Below are positions 47,510 through 56,934 of a stretch of DNA of 64,000 bases, piece by piece; within the stretch, counting starts at the first letter, position 1, and each line of letters starts with the position of its first letter. Under the pieces are notes generated by a model that made no database searches, was not told the origin of the DNA, and worked only from the letters and a program-made list of their open reading frames with translations. Source of the stretch: Sphingomonas suaedae (GTDB lineage: Bacteria; Pseudomonadota; Alphaproteobacteria; Sphingomonadales; Sphingomonadaceae); contig NZ_CP042239.1 of NCBI RefSeq assembly GCF_007833215.1, forward strand, positions 1,240,001 through 1,304,000. Reading direction: 5' to 3'. The translations under genes and the position numbers were made by a program.

Positions 47510-48616
47510 TTACCCCCAAACGTCCTTCGCCACATCGAGAACCAGGCGCATCTTTGCCGCCTGCTGCTCCACCTCGATATCGTTGCCGTGGACGGTCGAG
47601 GAGAAGCCGCATTGCGGCGACAAAGCGAGCTGGTCGAGCGGCGCGAATTGCGCGGCTTCTTCGATGCGGCGTTTCACATCGTCCTTTGACTCCAGCTCGC
47701 CGAGCTTGGTGGTGACGAGGCCGAGCACGACGGTCTTGCCCTTCGGCAGATGCCGCAGCGGGGCGAAATCGCCCGAGCGCGGATCGTCATATTCGAGGAA
47801 ATAGCCGTCGATGTTGAGTTCGTTGAACAGCACTTCGGCGACCGGCTCGTAACCACCCTCGGCCGCCCAGCTCGAGCGGAAATTGCCGCGGCACAGATGG
47901 ACGCAGACGACCATGTCTTCGGGCTTGTCGCGGATCGAATCGTTGATGATGCGGGCATAAAGGCGCGGCAGCTCGTCGGGGTCCATGCCGCGCTTCCGCG
48001 CATTCTCGCGCTGCGTGTCGTCGCAGAGGTAAGCGAGGTTGGTGTCGTCGAGCTGGAGGTAGCGGCAACCGGCATCGGCGAGGCTGGCGATCTCTGCGCG
48101 GTAAGCGGCAGCGAGGTCGGTGTAGAAGTCCTCCAGGTCGGGATAGGCGGAGGCGTCGATCGCGTCGCGGCCGCCGCGGAAGTGCAGCATCGTCGGCGAC
48201 GGGATCGTCACCTTCGGCGTGCGGCTGGTGCAGCTGGCGAGGAATTCATAATCGGCGCGCTGGATGTCGCGGGCATGTTCGATCTTGCCGGTGATCTTCA
48301 TCACCGGCGGGGCGTAGGACAGTTCCTTGCCGCCATGCTGGTGGAAATGCACCGCAGTGCCGCCCGCCTCTTCGACGCCATCGAGCTGAAGCAGGAAATC
48401 GGTGTGGAAATAGGTGCGGCGGAACTCGCCATCGGTGATCCCCTGAAGCCCCAGATCCTCCTGAAACTTCACCACGCCGCGAATCGCCTCATCCTCGACT
48501 GCGCGCAATGCGGCGGCGTCGATTTCGCCAGCCTTGAAGGCGGCGCGCGCATCGATCAGCGCCTTGGGGCGCAGGAAGCTGCCGACATGATCGGCGCGGA
48601 AGGGGGGCGTGGGCAT
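47510..48616 (-). CDS. MetE-like methyltransferase core protein (YxjG type)
   Basis: The 368-residue protein resembles the C-terminal catalytic half of cobalamin-independent methionine synthase. The zinc site is visible as VHLCRGNF (His and Cys), FLEYDD and SPQCGF. Full MetE is about twice as long, so it belongs to the short MetE-core family, whose methyl donors and acceptors are often unknown. It is divergent from the Rieske oxygenase and shares a palindromic operator region with it. A role in handling methyl groups from methoxy-aromatics is plausible but not shown. AAGGAG precedes the start. Confidence 0.83.
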   Translation of the reverse strand: MPTPPFRADHVGSFLRPKALIDARAAFKAGEIDAAALRAVEDEAIRGVVKFQEDLGLQGITDGEFRRTYFHTDFLLQLDGVEEAGGTAVHFHQHGGKELSYAPPVMKITGKIEHARDIQRADYEFLASCTSRTPKVTIPSPTMLHFRGGRDAIDASAYPDLEDFYTDLAAAYRAEIASLADAGCRYLQLDDTNLAYLCDDTQRENARKRGMDPDELPRLYARIINDSIRDKPEDMVVCVHLCRGNFRSSWAAEGGYEPVAEVLFNELNIDGYFLEYDDPRSGDFAPLRHLPKGKTVVLGLVTTKLGELESKDDVKRRIEEAAQFAPLDQLALSPQCGFSSTVHGNDIEVEQQAAKMRLVLDVAKDVWG

Positions 48617-48637
48617 CCAGAAATCTCCTTGCGATAT

Positions 48638-48656
48638 TTGTAAGTGTTACATACAA
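48638..48656. promoter_or_regulatory. 19-bp palindrome, candidate MarR operator
   Basis: TTGTAAGTGTTACATACAA reads as a dyad with matched TTGTA/TACAA and GT/AC steps. It lies in the 81-base gap between the divergent MetE-like and Rieske oxygenase genes, close to where both promoters must be. The MarR gene directly downstream of the oxygenase is the obvious candidate to bind it. Confidence 0.65.
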
Positions 48657-48697
48657 AATGCTGCAACGACGGATAGGACAGGAAGAGGAGCGAGGCA

Positions 48698-49720
48698 ATG
48701 ACCTGGATCACCAACCGCTGGTATGTCGCCGCATGGGATTCGGAGGTGGATCGCACGCCGATCGCGCGCACCATCTGTGGCGAACCGGTGATGCTGTACC
48801 GCAAGCTCGACCGCGGCGTGGTGGCGATGCGCGACGCCTGCCCGCACCGGCTGTTGCCGCTGTCGATGGGATTCAAGGAAGGGGATTCGATCCGCTGTCG
48901 CTATCATGGGCTGCTGATCGAGCCCGATGGCTGTGCCAGCGAAATGCCGATCAAGTCGGAGCCGGTTCCGAAGGCCGTCTGTGCGACGCTGTACCCGGTG
49001 GTCGAGAAGCATCGCTTCGTCTGGATCTGGATCGGCGAGGCGGCGAAGGCGGACCCGGCGAGCATTCCCGATTTCTGGCCGTGCAGCGCGCCGGGCTGGA
49101 CCTTCGACGGCGGCTACAACCATATCAACTGCGATTACCGGCTGGTGATCGACAATTTGATGGACCTGTCCCACGAAACCTGGGTGCATCAGGGGTCGAT
49201 CGGGCAGCATGAGATTACCGAGGCGCCGATCGAAACGCTGGTCGAGGGCGAGGAGGTGAAGGTGCGCCGCTGGATGCCGGGGATCGAGCCCCCGCCCTTC
49301 TGGCGCGACGCTCTCAAATCCGCAGGGCCGGTCGATCGCTGGCAGGTGTGCCACTTCATTCCCCCGTCATCGGTGCTGATCGATGTCGGCGTGTCCCCCG
49401 TCGAAGCAGGCGACACGATCGAAAGCCACGATTCGGGGGTGCGCGGCTTCGTCGTCGATGCGATGACGCCGGAGAGCGAAACCACGACTCACTATTTCTG
49501 GGGCATGGCGAGGAACTTCGACATCGATGACGCCGGTTTCACCGCGCGGTTCAAGGCGCAGCAGGGCCAGGTGTTCGACGAGGATGTCGAAGTGCTGGAG
49601 GCGCAGCAGCGCAGCATCGACGCCAATCCCGACATGAAACTGCGCGGCTATTCGATCGATCAGGGCAGCGTGCGCGCGCGGTCGATCATCCGCAAGCTGA
49701 TGGAGGCGGAGCAGGCGTGA
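48698..49720 (+). CDS. Rieske non-haem iron oxygenase, vanillate O-demethylase type
   Basis: The 340-residue protein has a Rieske cluster site (Cys48-x-His50 and Cys67-xx-His70, in CPHR and CRYHG) and the mononuclear iron motif NLMDLSHETWVHQG. The start MTWITNRWYVAAW is typical of VanA, which removes methyl from vanillate as formaldehyde to give protocatechuate. Related enzymes act on other methoxy-aromatics. No VanB reductase is next to it. The following MarR gene overlaps its stop by four bases. Confidence 0.87.
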   Translation: MTWITNRWYVAAWDSEVDRTPIARTICGEPVMLYRKLDRGVVAMRDACPHRLLPLSMGFKEGDSIRCRYHGLLIEPDGCASEMPIKSEPVPKAVCATLYPVVEKHRFVWIWIGEAAKADPASIPDFWPCSAPGWTFDGGYNHINCDYRLVIDNLMDLSHETWVHQGSIGQHEITEAPIETLVEGEEVKVRRWMPGIEPPPFWRDALKSAGPVDRWQVCHFIPPSSVLIDVGVSPVEAGDTIESHDSGVRGFVVDAMTPESETTTHYFWGMARNFDIDDAGFTARFKAQQGQVFDEDVEVLEAQQRSIDANPDMKLRGYSIDQGSVRARSIIRKLMEAEQA

Positions 49721-50142
49721 CGATCGGGCGCGGCGATCTCGACCGCAATCTCGGGCTTCGCCTCCGCCGTGCGCATGGCGCGGTGCAGCGGCATTTCGTC
49801 GAACATTTCGCCGATCTGGGATTGACGCAGAAACAGGTGTCGGTGCTGTGGCTGACCGGGGACCACCCCGATCTGGCGCAGGCCGATCTGGCGCAGGCGC
49901 TCGACATGGATCGCGCGACGACGATGGCGCTGGTCCATGGGTTGGAGAAGCGCGGGCTGGTGTCGCGCAGCCCGTCGCGCACCGATGGACGGCGCATCGC
50001 GTTCCGCCTGACCGACGCGGGCGAGGCGCTTCTGACGCAGGCGAAAGCGGCGATTGCGGAGCATGAGGCATGGCTGAAAGCCCGTTTCAGCAAAGCGGAG
50101 CTGGCACGGCTTGAGGAAATGCTCGCGCGCATCTATCGCTGA
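49717..50142 (+). CDS. MarR-family regulator
   Basis: The 141-residue winged HTH protein has LTQKQVSVLWLTGDH, LAQALDMDRATTMALVHGLEKRGLV and the wing DGRRIAFRLT. It begins with GTG overlapping the oxygenase stop. MarR proteins of aromatic loci usually repress and release DNA on binding the substrate or its CoA ester. The 19-bp palindrome at 48638-48656 is the best operator candidate. Confidence 0.87.
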   Translation: MTIGRGDLDRNLGLRLRRAHGAVQRHFVEHFADLGLTQKQVSVLWLTGDHPDLAQADLAQALDMDRATTMALVHGLEKRGLVSRSPSRTDGRRIAFRLTDAGEALLTQAKAAIAEHEAWLKARFSKAELARLEEMLARIYR

Positions 50143-50191
50143 ACTTGTTAGGGCGTATAACAAACCGGCATTTCAGGCCGATGGAGGGGAC

Positions 50192-51511
50192 ATGGCTACC
50201 GATCCACGCGCGGTGATCGACCGCGAACCGATGTCGCGCTTCCAATGGGGCGTGGTGGCCACGATGGTCGGGCTGAACGCGCTCGACGGGTTCGACGTGC
50301 TCTCGATCAGCTTCGCATCGCCCGGCATCGCCGCCGACTGGGGCATCAATCGCGCGGCGCTGGGCATCGTCCTGTCGATGGAGCTGGTCGGCATGGCAAT
50401 CGGGTCGCTGTTCCTGGGCGGCATCGCCGACCGGATCGGACGGCGTGCGACCATCCTCTCCTGCCTTGGCATCATGACCGTCGGGATGCTCGGCGCGGCG
50501 AGCGCAGGGGGCATCTACACGCTGATGATCTGGCGCGTGCTCACCGGGCTCGGCATCGGCGGGATGCTCGCCGCGACCAATGCGGCGGTGGCGGAAGCGG
50601 CGAATGCCAGGCATCGCTCGCTCGCCGTGGTGCTGATGGCCGCCGGCTATCCGGTCGGCACGATCATCGGCGGATCGATCTCGGCGGTGCTGCTGTCGAT
50701 GTATGACTGGCGCGCGGTATTCGTGTTCGGCGCGGTCTGCTCGGTTCTGTTCATCCCCCTCGTCCTGTGGCGCGCGCCGGAGTCTGTCGCGTTCCTGATG
50801 CACAAGCGTCCGCCGGACGCGCTCGAGCGGATCAATGCCAACCTGGCACGAATGGGTCACCCGCCGATCGACGCGCTGCCCGAGGCCGAGGTCGTTACGA
50901 CGCGCAAGGCGCCGCTGGTCAACCTGTTTTCGCCCGCTTTGATGCGACCGACGATCCTGCTGACCCTCGCCTATCTCGCGCACATCATGACCTTCTATTT
51001 CATCCTGAAATGGATCCCGAAAATCGTGGTCGACATGGGCTTCCCCCCGCCCGAGGCGGCGGGCGTGCTGGTCTGGGCGAGCATCGGCGGCGCCACAGGT
51101 TCGCTGATCCTGGGCCTGCTGACCGGCAAGATCCGGCTGCTCGCGCTCACCATCGTCGCGATGCTGCTGTCGACGGCTCTGGTCATCCTGTTCGGGCGCG
51201 GGCAGAGCGATCTCGCCGGGCTGTCGATGGTTGCGGCAGCGGCGGGCTTTGCCACCAATGCGGGCGTGGTCGGCCTCTACGCGCTGATCGCCCAGTCCTT
51301 CCCGACCGGGGTGCGTGCGACCGCGACCGGATTTGTCATCGGCGTCGGACGCGGCGGTTCAGCACTGGCCCCTGCCCTTGCCGGATTTCTGTTTGCGGCG
51401 GGATACGGGTTGCAGACGGTCGCGATCCTGATGGGCCTTGGCTCGATCGTCGCGGCGGTTGCGCTGTTCGGAATGCGGCGGTGGTCGGCGCCAGTCGAGG
51501 CACGGGGATAG
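50192..51511 (+). CDS. Aromatic acid:H+ symporter, AAHS family of MFS
   Basis: The 439-residue protein has 12 predicted membrane spans. Span 1 contains LNALDGFDVLSISFASPGIA, the DGFD signature of AAHS transporters such as PcaK and VanK. The loop between spans 2 and 3 carries GGIADRIGRRAT. The start follows GGAGGGG. Its place after the oxygenase and MarR genes suggests uptake of vanillate, 4-hydroxybenzoate or protocatechuate. Confidence 0.87.
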   Translation: MATDPRAVIDREPMSRFQWGVVATMVGLNALDGFDVLSISFASPGIAADWGINRAALGIVLSMELVGMAIGSLFLGGIADRIGRRATILSCLGIMTVGMLGAASAGGIYTLMIWRVLTGLGIGGMLAATNAAVAEAANARHRSLAVVLMAAGYPVGTIIGGSISAVLLSMYDWRAVFVFGAVCSVLFIPLVLWRAPESVAFLMHKRPPDALERINANLARMGHPPIDALPEAEVVTTRKAPLVNLFSPALMRPTILLTLAYLAHIMTFYFILKWIPKIVVDMGFPPPEAAGVLVWASIGGATGSLILGLLTGKIRLLALTIVAMLLSTALVILFGRGQSDLAGLSMVAAAAGFATNAGVVGLYALIAQSFPTGVRATATGFVIGVGRGGSALAPALAGFLFAAGYGLQTVAILMGLGSIVAAVALFGMRRWSAPVEARG

Positions 51512-51553
51512 GCGCGGCTAGGTGGAGGCCTGGATCGCGCCGAGATAGGGCTC

Positions 51554-51662
51554 GCCCCTCCCCTTTAGGGGAGGGGTTGGGGTGGGGCCTTTCCTCTTGG
51601 CATGTCGGTCTCGGTGAGACTGAGACGCCCCACCCCCAACCCCTCCCCTAAAGGGGAGGGGC
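51554..51662. repeat. R2 palindromic repeat, copy 3 of 3, inverted
   Basis: This 109-base copy lies in the opposite direction to copies 1 and 2. It sits between the convergent transporter and tannase-like genes, 8 bases before the latter's stop. The TCGGTGAGACTGAGA core is the reverse complement of that in the other copies. Confidence 0.87.
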
Positions 51663-51670
51663 TTTGATCA

Positions 51671-53191
51671 CTACGACCCCACGAGCGTCTTGCGCCCCAT
51701 ATATTTGACCAGCGCCGGATCGACCGCGCAGCGATAGGATGACGCGGCCTCGGCCGGCCCCTTCCCGTCCCAGTGCGCCGCTTGCGGATAGGGGCAGAGC
51801 GTCCGGGTGAAGCTCTCCTTGCCGTCCTCGATCTTGGTCGCGGTCAGACGCGCCGGCGCCTTCCCCTTCTCGACCCAATGGATCAGCGCCCACAGCACAT
51901 CGCGCGACGGGTCACCGGGCCAGCTCGCCTGACCCGATGCGCCGAACTGGTCGGCGCCGGGGCCGCGGGCGCAATGGTACATTCCGGGGGCCATGAACAG
52001 GCGCACGCTGTCGTCCAGCTTCGCGAGCCCGCCATTCGCCCGCGCCAGCGCAGCGTAATAGTCGATCGTCGGCCCGGCATTGGTCGAGGGGTCGGCCCAG
52101 CCCTGATAGAGGATCGCCTTGCCGCCTGCCTTGACGAAGGGCGCGATTGCGACCTTGTCGGCGCGTAGTTCGGGCATCCGGCGGTTGGCAGCGAGCAGGT
52201 CGCGGCTGCGTTGGAAGCTGTCCTCGTTCCAGTTGGCGTCGTCATAGACGCCATCCGCCCACATCGCGCGCAGCAGCGGCGACGGCGGACCGGGACGCGT
52301 GCGCACGCCGGGAAACAGCCCATCGTCCATCGCCCTGCCCGCCTCGTCGCGCATCGGTGCGCGGATCAGGTCGAGCATCTTGAGCTTGGGTGCCGTCAGG
52401 CAGCCCTCGGTCTGGCCGGGTTTGCAGAGCAAGGTCGCGGTGCGGAATTTGCAGGCGAGCGGGTTCGAGATGATTCCATCGGCAACGCCGTCCTGCGCGT
52501 CGCACGCGGCGGTTGCCTTGTTCTCGTACAGCGCCCAGTCGGTATCGCTGAGCGCGCCTGCGGGCGTCCATTTCTGTTGCAGCGCGAACCACAGCATCCG
52601 CACCGATTGCAGCGGCATATAGGGACCCGGCGCGCCAGCGATCACGCCGTCATAGTCGCCCGGATAATTCTGCATCTCCTTGAGCGCCTGTCGCCCGCCG
52701 CCCGAGCAGCCGGTGAAATAGCTCTTGTCCACGGCGCGGTCGTAGAATTTGGCGACGATCGCCTTGGCCGCGAGCGCGGTGAGATGGACCGCGCGATGTT
52801 CGTAATCGACCCGCGCCTTGGGGTCGGCCATCCAGCGCGCCTGAGTCGATTTATGCCCGCTGTCGGTGGTGACCGTCGCAAAGCCCTCGGCAATGCGACG
52901 GCTCATATCGATATAGTTGTACACGCCGGCATCGCCGCCGACGCCTGCGCCGAGCAGCCGCCCGTTCCAGTCGGCGGGCAGCCACAGCTCGAAGCCGATA
53001 TTGCCCTCGATCACCCCCTCGACCCGGCACAGCGGAACGCTGACCGGGACGGGGCGATAGAAGCTGGTCGTTTCGGGCTGCCAGGTCGGCGACGGGGTCA
53101 CCGCCGTCGCCGCCGTGACGGCCACGCCGCCCGGATGCGTGCCCGTCAGGGCAGCACATCCGGCCAGCGCGGTTGCCAGCATCGCCGGCAT
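51671..53191 (-). CDS. Tannase/feruloyl esterase-family lipoprotein
   Basis: The 506-residue esterase has the CS-D-HC pattern of the tannase family: Cys162-Ser163 (TGCSGGGR), Asp367 (GWADPST) and His406-Cys407 (MYHCARG), where a disulfide joins the nucleophile and histidine segments. A DAQDGVADG calcium loop (about 231-239) marks the lid domain. The N terminus has a lipobox LAGC (Cys12), so it is probably membrane-anchored on the outer side. The family includes tannases, feruloyl esterases and MHETase. The start overlaps the TonB receptor stop by one base. Confidence 0.88.
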   Translation of the reverse strand: MPAMLATALAGCAALTGTHPGGVAVTAATAVTPSPTWQPETTSFYRPVPVSVPLCRVEGVIEGNIGFELWLPADWNGRLLGAGVGGDAGVYNYIDMSRRIAEGFATVTTDSGHKSTQARWMADPKARVDYEHRAVHLTALAAKAIVAKFYDRAVDKSYFTGCSGGGRQALKEMQNYPGDYDGVIAGAPGPYMPLQSVRMLWFALQQKWTPAGALSDTDWALYENKATAACDAQDGVADGIISNPLACKFRTATLLCKPGQTEGCLTAPKLKMLDLIRAPMRDEAGRAMDDGLFPGVRTRPGPPSPLLRAMWADGVYDDANWNEDSFQRSRDLLAANRRMPELRADKVAIAPFVKAGGKAILYQGWADPSTNAGPTIDYYAALARANGGLAKLDDSVRLFMAPGMYHCARGPGADQFGASGQASWPGDPSRDVLWALIHWVEKGKAPARLTATKIEDGKESFTRTLCPYPQAAHWDGKGPAEAASSYRCAVDPALVKYMGRKTLVGS

Positions 53192-55830
53192 CAGAACTTC
53201 ACGTTCGCCGTGATCGCGAACAGGCGCGGGATCGGGTTCGATGCCTGCGGATCGAAGCCGTTGGTGGTGTCGACGAAGGGCGGATCCTCGTTGAACAGGT
53301 TGCGCACGTCGAACGACACGCCGATCCGGTCGGTAATGTCGTAGCCGATCAGCAGATCGAACGTGTCGTAATTGCTGACCTCTCGCACCACGGCCGAGGT
53401 GGTATTGGTATAGCCGTTGAGGTGGTTCCAGGTGAGGCGCGTCTTCAGCCCGCCGAATTTCGCGCCGATATCCGCCTGGGTGCGGAATTTCTGGGTGAAG
53501 CCGATCGTGTCGAGTACATCGACCAGCCCCGCGCCGGGAACCGCCTCGAACAGATAATCGAGCACATAGGTGCCCTGGATCCCGGCATCGAGATCGACCC
53601 CGCCCCAGTTCCAGCGATAGGCCGCGGTGAAATCGAGCCCGCGCAACAGCGAGGTGCCGAGATTCTGGCGCCGCCCGTCGGCGATGAAGGTCACCAGCGA
53701 TTCGTTGATTGCCGCGTTGATCGGCAGCCCCGAATTGACCAGCGCGCTGATCTCCGCCGCGGTCGGGTTGAACTGGACGAACTGGCTGTAGATCGGATTG
53801 GTGAGCAGGCCCGGCGTGCCGCGCAGCGCCTGGATCTGATCGGTATAATCGATCCGGAAATAGTTCACCGAAGCGTTGAAGCCGGGCAGTTCCGGCGGGG
53901 CGACCTCGACCCCGAACGACCATGTCGTCGCCTTTTCCGGCTCGAGATCCGGGTTGCCGCCCGCGATGCCGATACCGATCTGGTTGCCACTGGGACCGGG
54001 CAGCGTATCGAAATACAGGCCCGCGCCGCCGCCGACGGTCGACACCTCGGTAAAGGTCGGCGCGCGGAAGGAGGTGCCATAGGTTCCCTTGAGCGTCAGG
54101 CCGAGCCAGGGCGAGTAGGTCAGGCCGACCTTCGGATTGGTGGTGCTGCCGAAATCGCTATAATGCTCATAGCGCCCGGCAATGCTGAGCGAGAGCCGCT
54201 CCAGCCCCGGCGAGGCATTGCCCGCCCCGACTAGCGGGACGAACAGTTCGGCAAACACCGCATCGACATTGCGGCTGCCATCGTCGGTAACATGGTTCGC
54301 CGCCGCCGAGCGACCGATGAACAGATCGGTATAGGTATATTCGACGCGATGCTCGCCGCCAAAGGCGATACGAACGTTGCCGCCCGGCATCTCGAACAGC
54401 GAACCGTCCATCTGCGCATTGATGACTTCCAGCCGCGTACGGCCGGTGATGACGAAATAATTGTCGGTGATCGCAGCGAGTGTCGCCGGGTTGTTCGGCC
54501 CGCCGAACACGTTGAGCGCGGTCGCGGGGTTGGTGTCGGCCAGTGCAGCGTTGAGCGCCCCGGCGTTGACGCCCGAACGGCGGCGGTCGGCAACCTCCTC
54601 GGACTTGCCATAGGCGTAATAGACGGTGCCCTGGAAGTCGCCGAACAGGTCCGCCTCAACCCCGGCGGAGACGTTCCAGGTGCTCGCCCAATAGGGATTG
54701 GGGAGCGGACCGGTCTCGTCGAGGAAGGTCGTCTGCACCGTTACCGACGTCGCGCCGGGTACCGGAGAGACGAAGAAGGGGTTCGTGTTGGGGACGGTCG
54801 CGTTGACCGTCGGGTTGAACAGCAACGTGCCGCTGCGCCGTGAGTAGAAGCCATCGGCGAAGATGCGGATGCCGGGCGTGATTTCCTGACTGACCGATGC
54901 GACGCCGCTCCAGCGCTCCTGGTCCGGAATAACCTGGGCGATGTCGAGGAACTCGCACTGGTTGCGGGTTCCCGCCACCAGGCTGCCGACATTGGCGCTC
55001 GTTACGCCGCCGGTCGGAATGGCGTAGTTGACGCCGCCGACCACCAGCGTGCCGGGTGCGCAGTTGGTGCCGCGCAGGTCGCGCCCCCCGCGTGCGCGGT
55101 TGTCGGAGGTATAGAAATCGAGTTCGGAGCCGAAGAGGTTGTTGTTCTTCGAATATTCGCCTGCGGCCATGATATAGCCGCCGTCCCATTTATGCCCGAC
55201 GAGCAGCGCCGCCTGCGCCTCGTAATAATCCCCTTCGGTCAGGCCGTAACGGCCGCGCGCCTCGATGCCGGAAAAGTCCTTGCGCAGAATGAGGTTGACG
55301 ACGCCCGCGACCGCGTCGGAGCCGTAAACGGCGGAGGTGCCGTCCGCGACGACCTCGATCCGGCCGAGCGCGATCGAGGGGATCGCCGAGGGATCGGTGA
55401 ACTGCCCCTGCGTTCCCTGTGGCGGAAGGCGCTTGCCATCATACAGCAGCAGCGTCGCGTTGGTGGACAGGCCGCGCAGGTTGATGCCTGCACCGCGCGT
55501 CGCGTTCGCCGCACCATTTTGGGCGCTGCCACCCGCGCGGTTGGCGCCGAGCGAGACGACCTGCGGCACGCGGCGCAAGATGTCGTTGGTCGAGGTGACC
55601 GGTTCTTCCAATATCTGTTCGGAGTCGATCGCGATCACGGCGGAGCCGACCGGATCGATGCCGCGAATGCGGCTGCCGGTGACGATGATGGCTTCCTCGG
55701 CCGCCTCAGGGGCGGCAGGCGGTGGCGTATCTTCCTGCGCAACCGCAGGCATCGCGATGGTCAGCGCGAGCACGCCCAGCGCGCTGCGGCTCAGCAGGGT
55801 CGACTGGCGACGAATGGCAATGATGTTCAT
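53191..55830 (-). CDS. TonB-dependent outer-membrane receptor
   Basis: The 879-residue protein has a signal peptide (ending near AMPAVAQ), a TonB-box-like EEAIIVTGSRIRG, a plug domain (about 60-180, with GVNLILRKDFSGIEARGRYG) and a beta-barrel ending in Phe (ITANVKF). The start follows AAGGAGGGG. These receptors import bulky ligands across the outer membrane. Its place between an exported esterase gene and a membrane protein suggests uptake of an ester or its products. Confidence 0.92.
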   Translation of the reverse strand: MNIIAIRRQSTLLSRSALGVLALTIAMPAVAQEDTPPPAAPEAAEEAIIVTGSRIRGIDPVGSAVIAIDSEQILEEPVTSTNDILRRVPQVVSLGANRAGGSAQNGAANATRGAGINLRGLSTNATLLLYDGKRLPPQGTQGQFTDPSAIPSIALGRIEVVADGTSAVYGSDAVAGVVNLILRKDFSGIEARGRYGLTEGDYYEAQAALLVGHKWDGGYIMAAGEYSKNNNLFGSELDFYTSDNRARGGRDLRGTNCAPGTLVVGGVNYAIPTGGVTSANVGSLVAGTRNQCEFLDIAQVIPDQERWSGVASVSQEITPGIRIFADGFYSRRSGTLLFNPTVNATVPNTNPFFVSPVPGATSVTVQTTFLDETGPLPNPYWASTWNVSAGVEADLFGDFQGTVYYAYGKSEEVADRRRSGVNAGALNAALADTNPATALNVFGGPNNPATLAAITDNYFVITGRTRLEVINAQMDGSLFEMPGGNVRIAFGGEHRVEYTYTDLFIGRSAAANHVTDDGSRNVDAVFAELFVPLVGAGNASPGLERLSLSIAGRYEHYSDFGSTTNPKVGLTYSPWLGLTLKGTYGTSFRAPTFTEVSTVGGGAGLYFDTLPGPSGNQIGIGIAGGNPDLEPEKATTWSFGVEVAPPELPGFNASVNYFRIDYTDQIQALRGTPGLLTNPIYSQFVQFNPTAAEISALVNSGLPINAAINESLVTFIADGRRQNLGTSLLRGLDFTAAYRWNWGGVDLDAGIQGTYVLDYLFEAVPGAGLVDVLDTIGFTQKFRTQADIGAKFGGLKTRLTWNHLNGYTNTTSAVVREVSNYDTFDLLIGYDITDRIGVSFDVRNLFNEDPPFVDTTNGFDPQASNPIPRLFAITANVKF

Positions 55831-55887
55831 AGTCCCCTCCTTATGTTCAGCCCGCATGTTCCTGCGGTTCGGTTGGATCGATGGTGG

Positions 55888-56934
55888 TCAGACGGTTTCC
55901 GCGCGTGCCGAGCGGGCGGGCCGGTCGGCGAAGCGCGGGGCAAGCGAAAGCAACACGATGGCGGCGATCAGGATGGCGGCGCCGACCAGTTCGGCCGGGC
56001 GCGGATGCGGCAGGCCCCAGACCCAGGCGAGGATCAGCGCGCCGCCGACGCCCGCGACGAGGCTCGCGGCACGCTCCAGCGGCACGCAATAGGCGTTCTC
56101 GCGCGGGTCGAGCAGAATGATGATCGCAAAGACCGAGACGATGGTGAGCGTGAAGCCGATGCCGAGCAGCGGGAGGATCACCGGGTCGGTCCAGACCGAG
56201 ATGAAGCCCCAGCCGAGCGCGCCCGACTGGCTGCCGATTCCGGAAGCCGAGATCGCCGCAAGGATCGCCACCGACAGCGGCAGCGCGAACACCTTTTCCT
56301 CGACAAAATACTGGCGGACGCTGGCGGGATCGCCGCTCTTCGACACCTTGGTCATCACGATCAGGCGCACGAAATAGCCAACGGTGTAGAGGACCACGGT
56401 CAGGATCGCGAGCGGCGGCAGATACAGTCCGCCACGGTCGGCCAGCGTGATGACCATCGCGGCCAGCACCATCACCAGCGCGCACCAGCTCCACCAGCGC
56501 ACCCGGCGGCCGAAGATCAGATCGACGATCGGCGCGATGATGAGGATGTCGCCGCGCATCAGCAGCTGGATGAAGGGAATGCTGACGCCCTCGAAGGTGA
56601 AGGACAAGGGCACGGTGAACAGCACCAACGCCGTGCCGAAGCCCGAATAGAGCGTATATTTGGTCGGCACCGGAATGCGGCGACCCAGAACCATCACCCC
56701 ATGCGCGTCCTTGTGCCAGCCCGACCACCAGATGAAGAGATAGGTCAGCACCAGGCTGATAATGAGCGAGGCGGGCAGCGTCTCCAGCCCGGTCAGCGGA
56801 CGGCCAAGGCCCGGATGCACCGTGCTCGTCACCAATTTGGTGATGATGACGTTGGGCAGATATGCCAGCAGATAGAGGAAGACATAGCCTTCCAGCGGGA
56901 AGGCGGAGGCGGTCGCGGCCTTGCTCTCGCTCAT
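55888..56934 (-). CDS. Multi-pass inner-membrane protein of unknown function
   Basis: The 348-residue product has about nine or ten hydrophobic spans, for example YVFLYLLAYLPNVIITKLV, LIISLVLTYLFIWW and LIAAIVLLSLAP. The pattern resembles small drug/metabolite-type transporters, but no family motif was recognised. It overlaps the CapA-like gene by four bases and precedes the TonB receptor gene, so it may be the inner-membrane importer of the locus. Confidence 0.7.
   Translation of the reverse strand: MSESKAATASAFPLEGYVFLYLLAYLPNVIITKLVTSTVHPGLGRPLTGLETLPASLIISLVLTYLFIWWSGWHKDAHGVMVLGRRIPVPTKYTLYSGFGTALVLFTVPLSFTFEGVSIPFIQLLMRGDILIIAPIVDLIFGRRVRWWSWCALVMVLAAMVITLADRGGLYLPPLAILTVVLYTVGYFVRLIVMTKVSKSGDPASVRQYFVEEKVFALPLSVAILAAISASGIGSQSGALGWGFISVWTDPVILPLLGIGFTLTIVSVFAIIILLDPRENAYCVPLERAASLVAGVGGALILAWVWGLPHPRPAELVGAAILIAAIVLLSLAPRFADRPARSARAETV

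Noticed and set aside
47510..48616. Calling the MetE-like gene a methionine synthase
   Set aside because: It is half the length of MetE and lacks the N-terminal half; only the zinc site supports methyl transfer.
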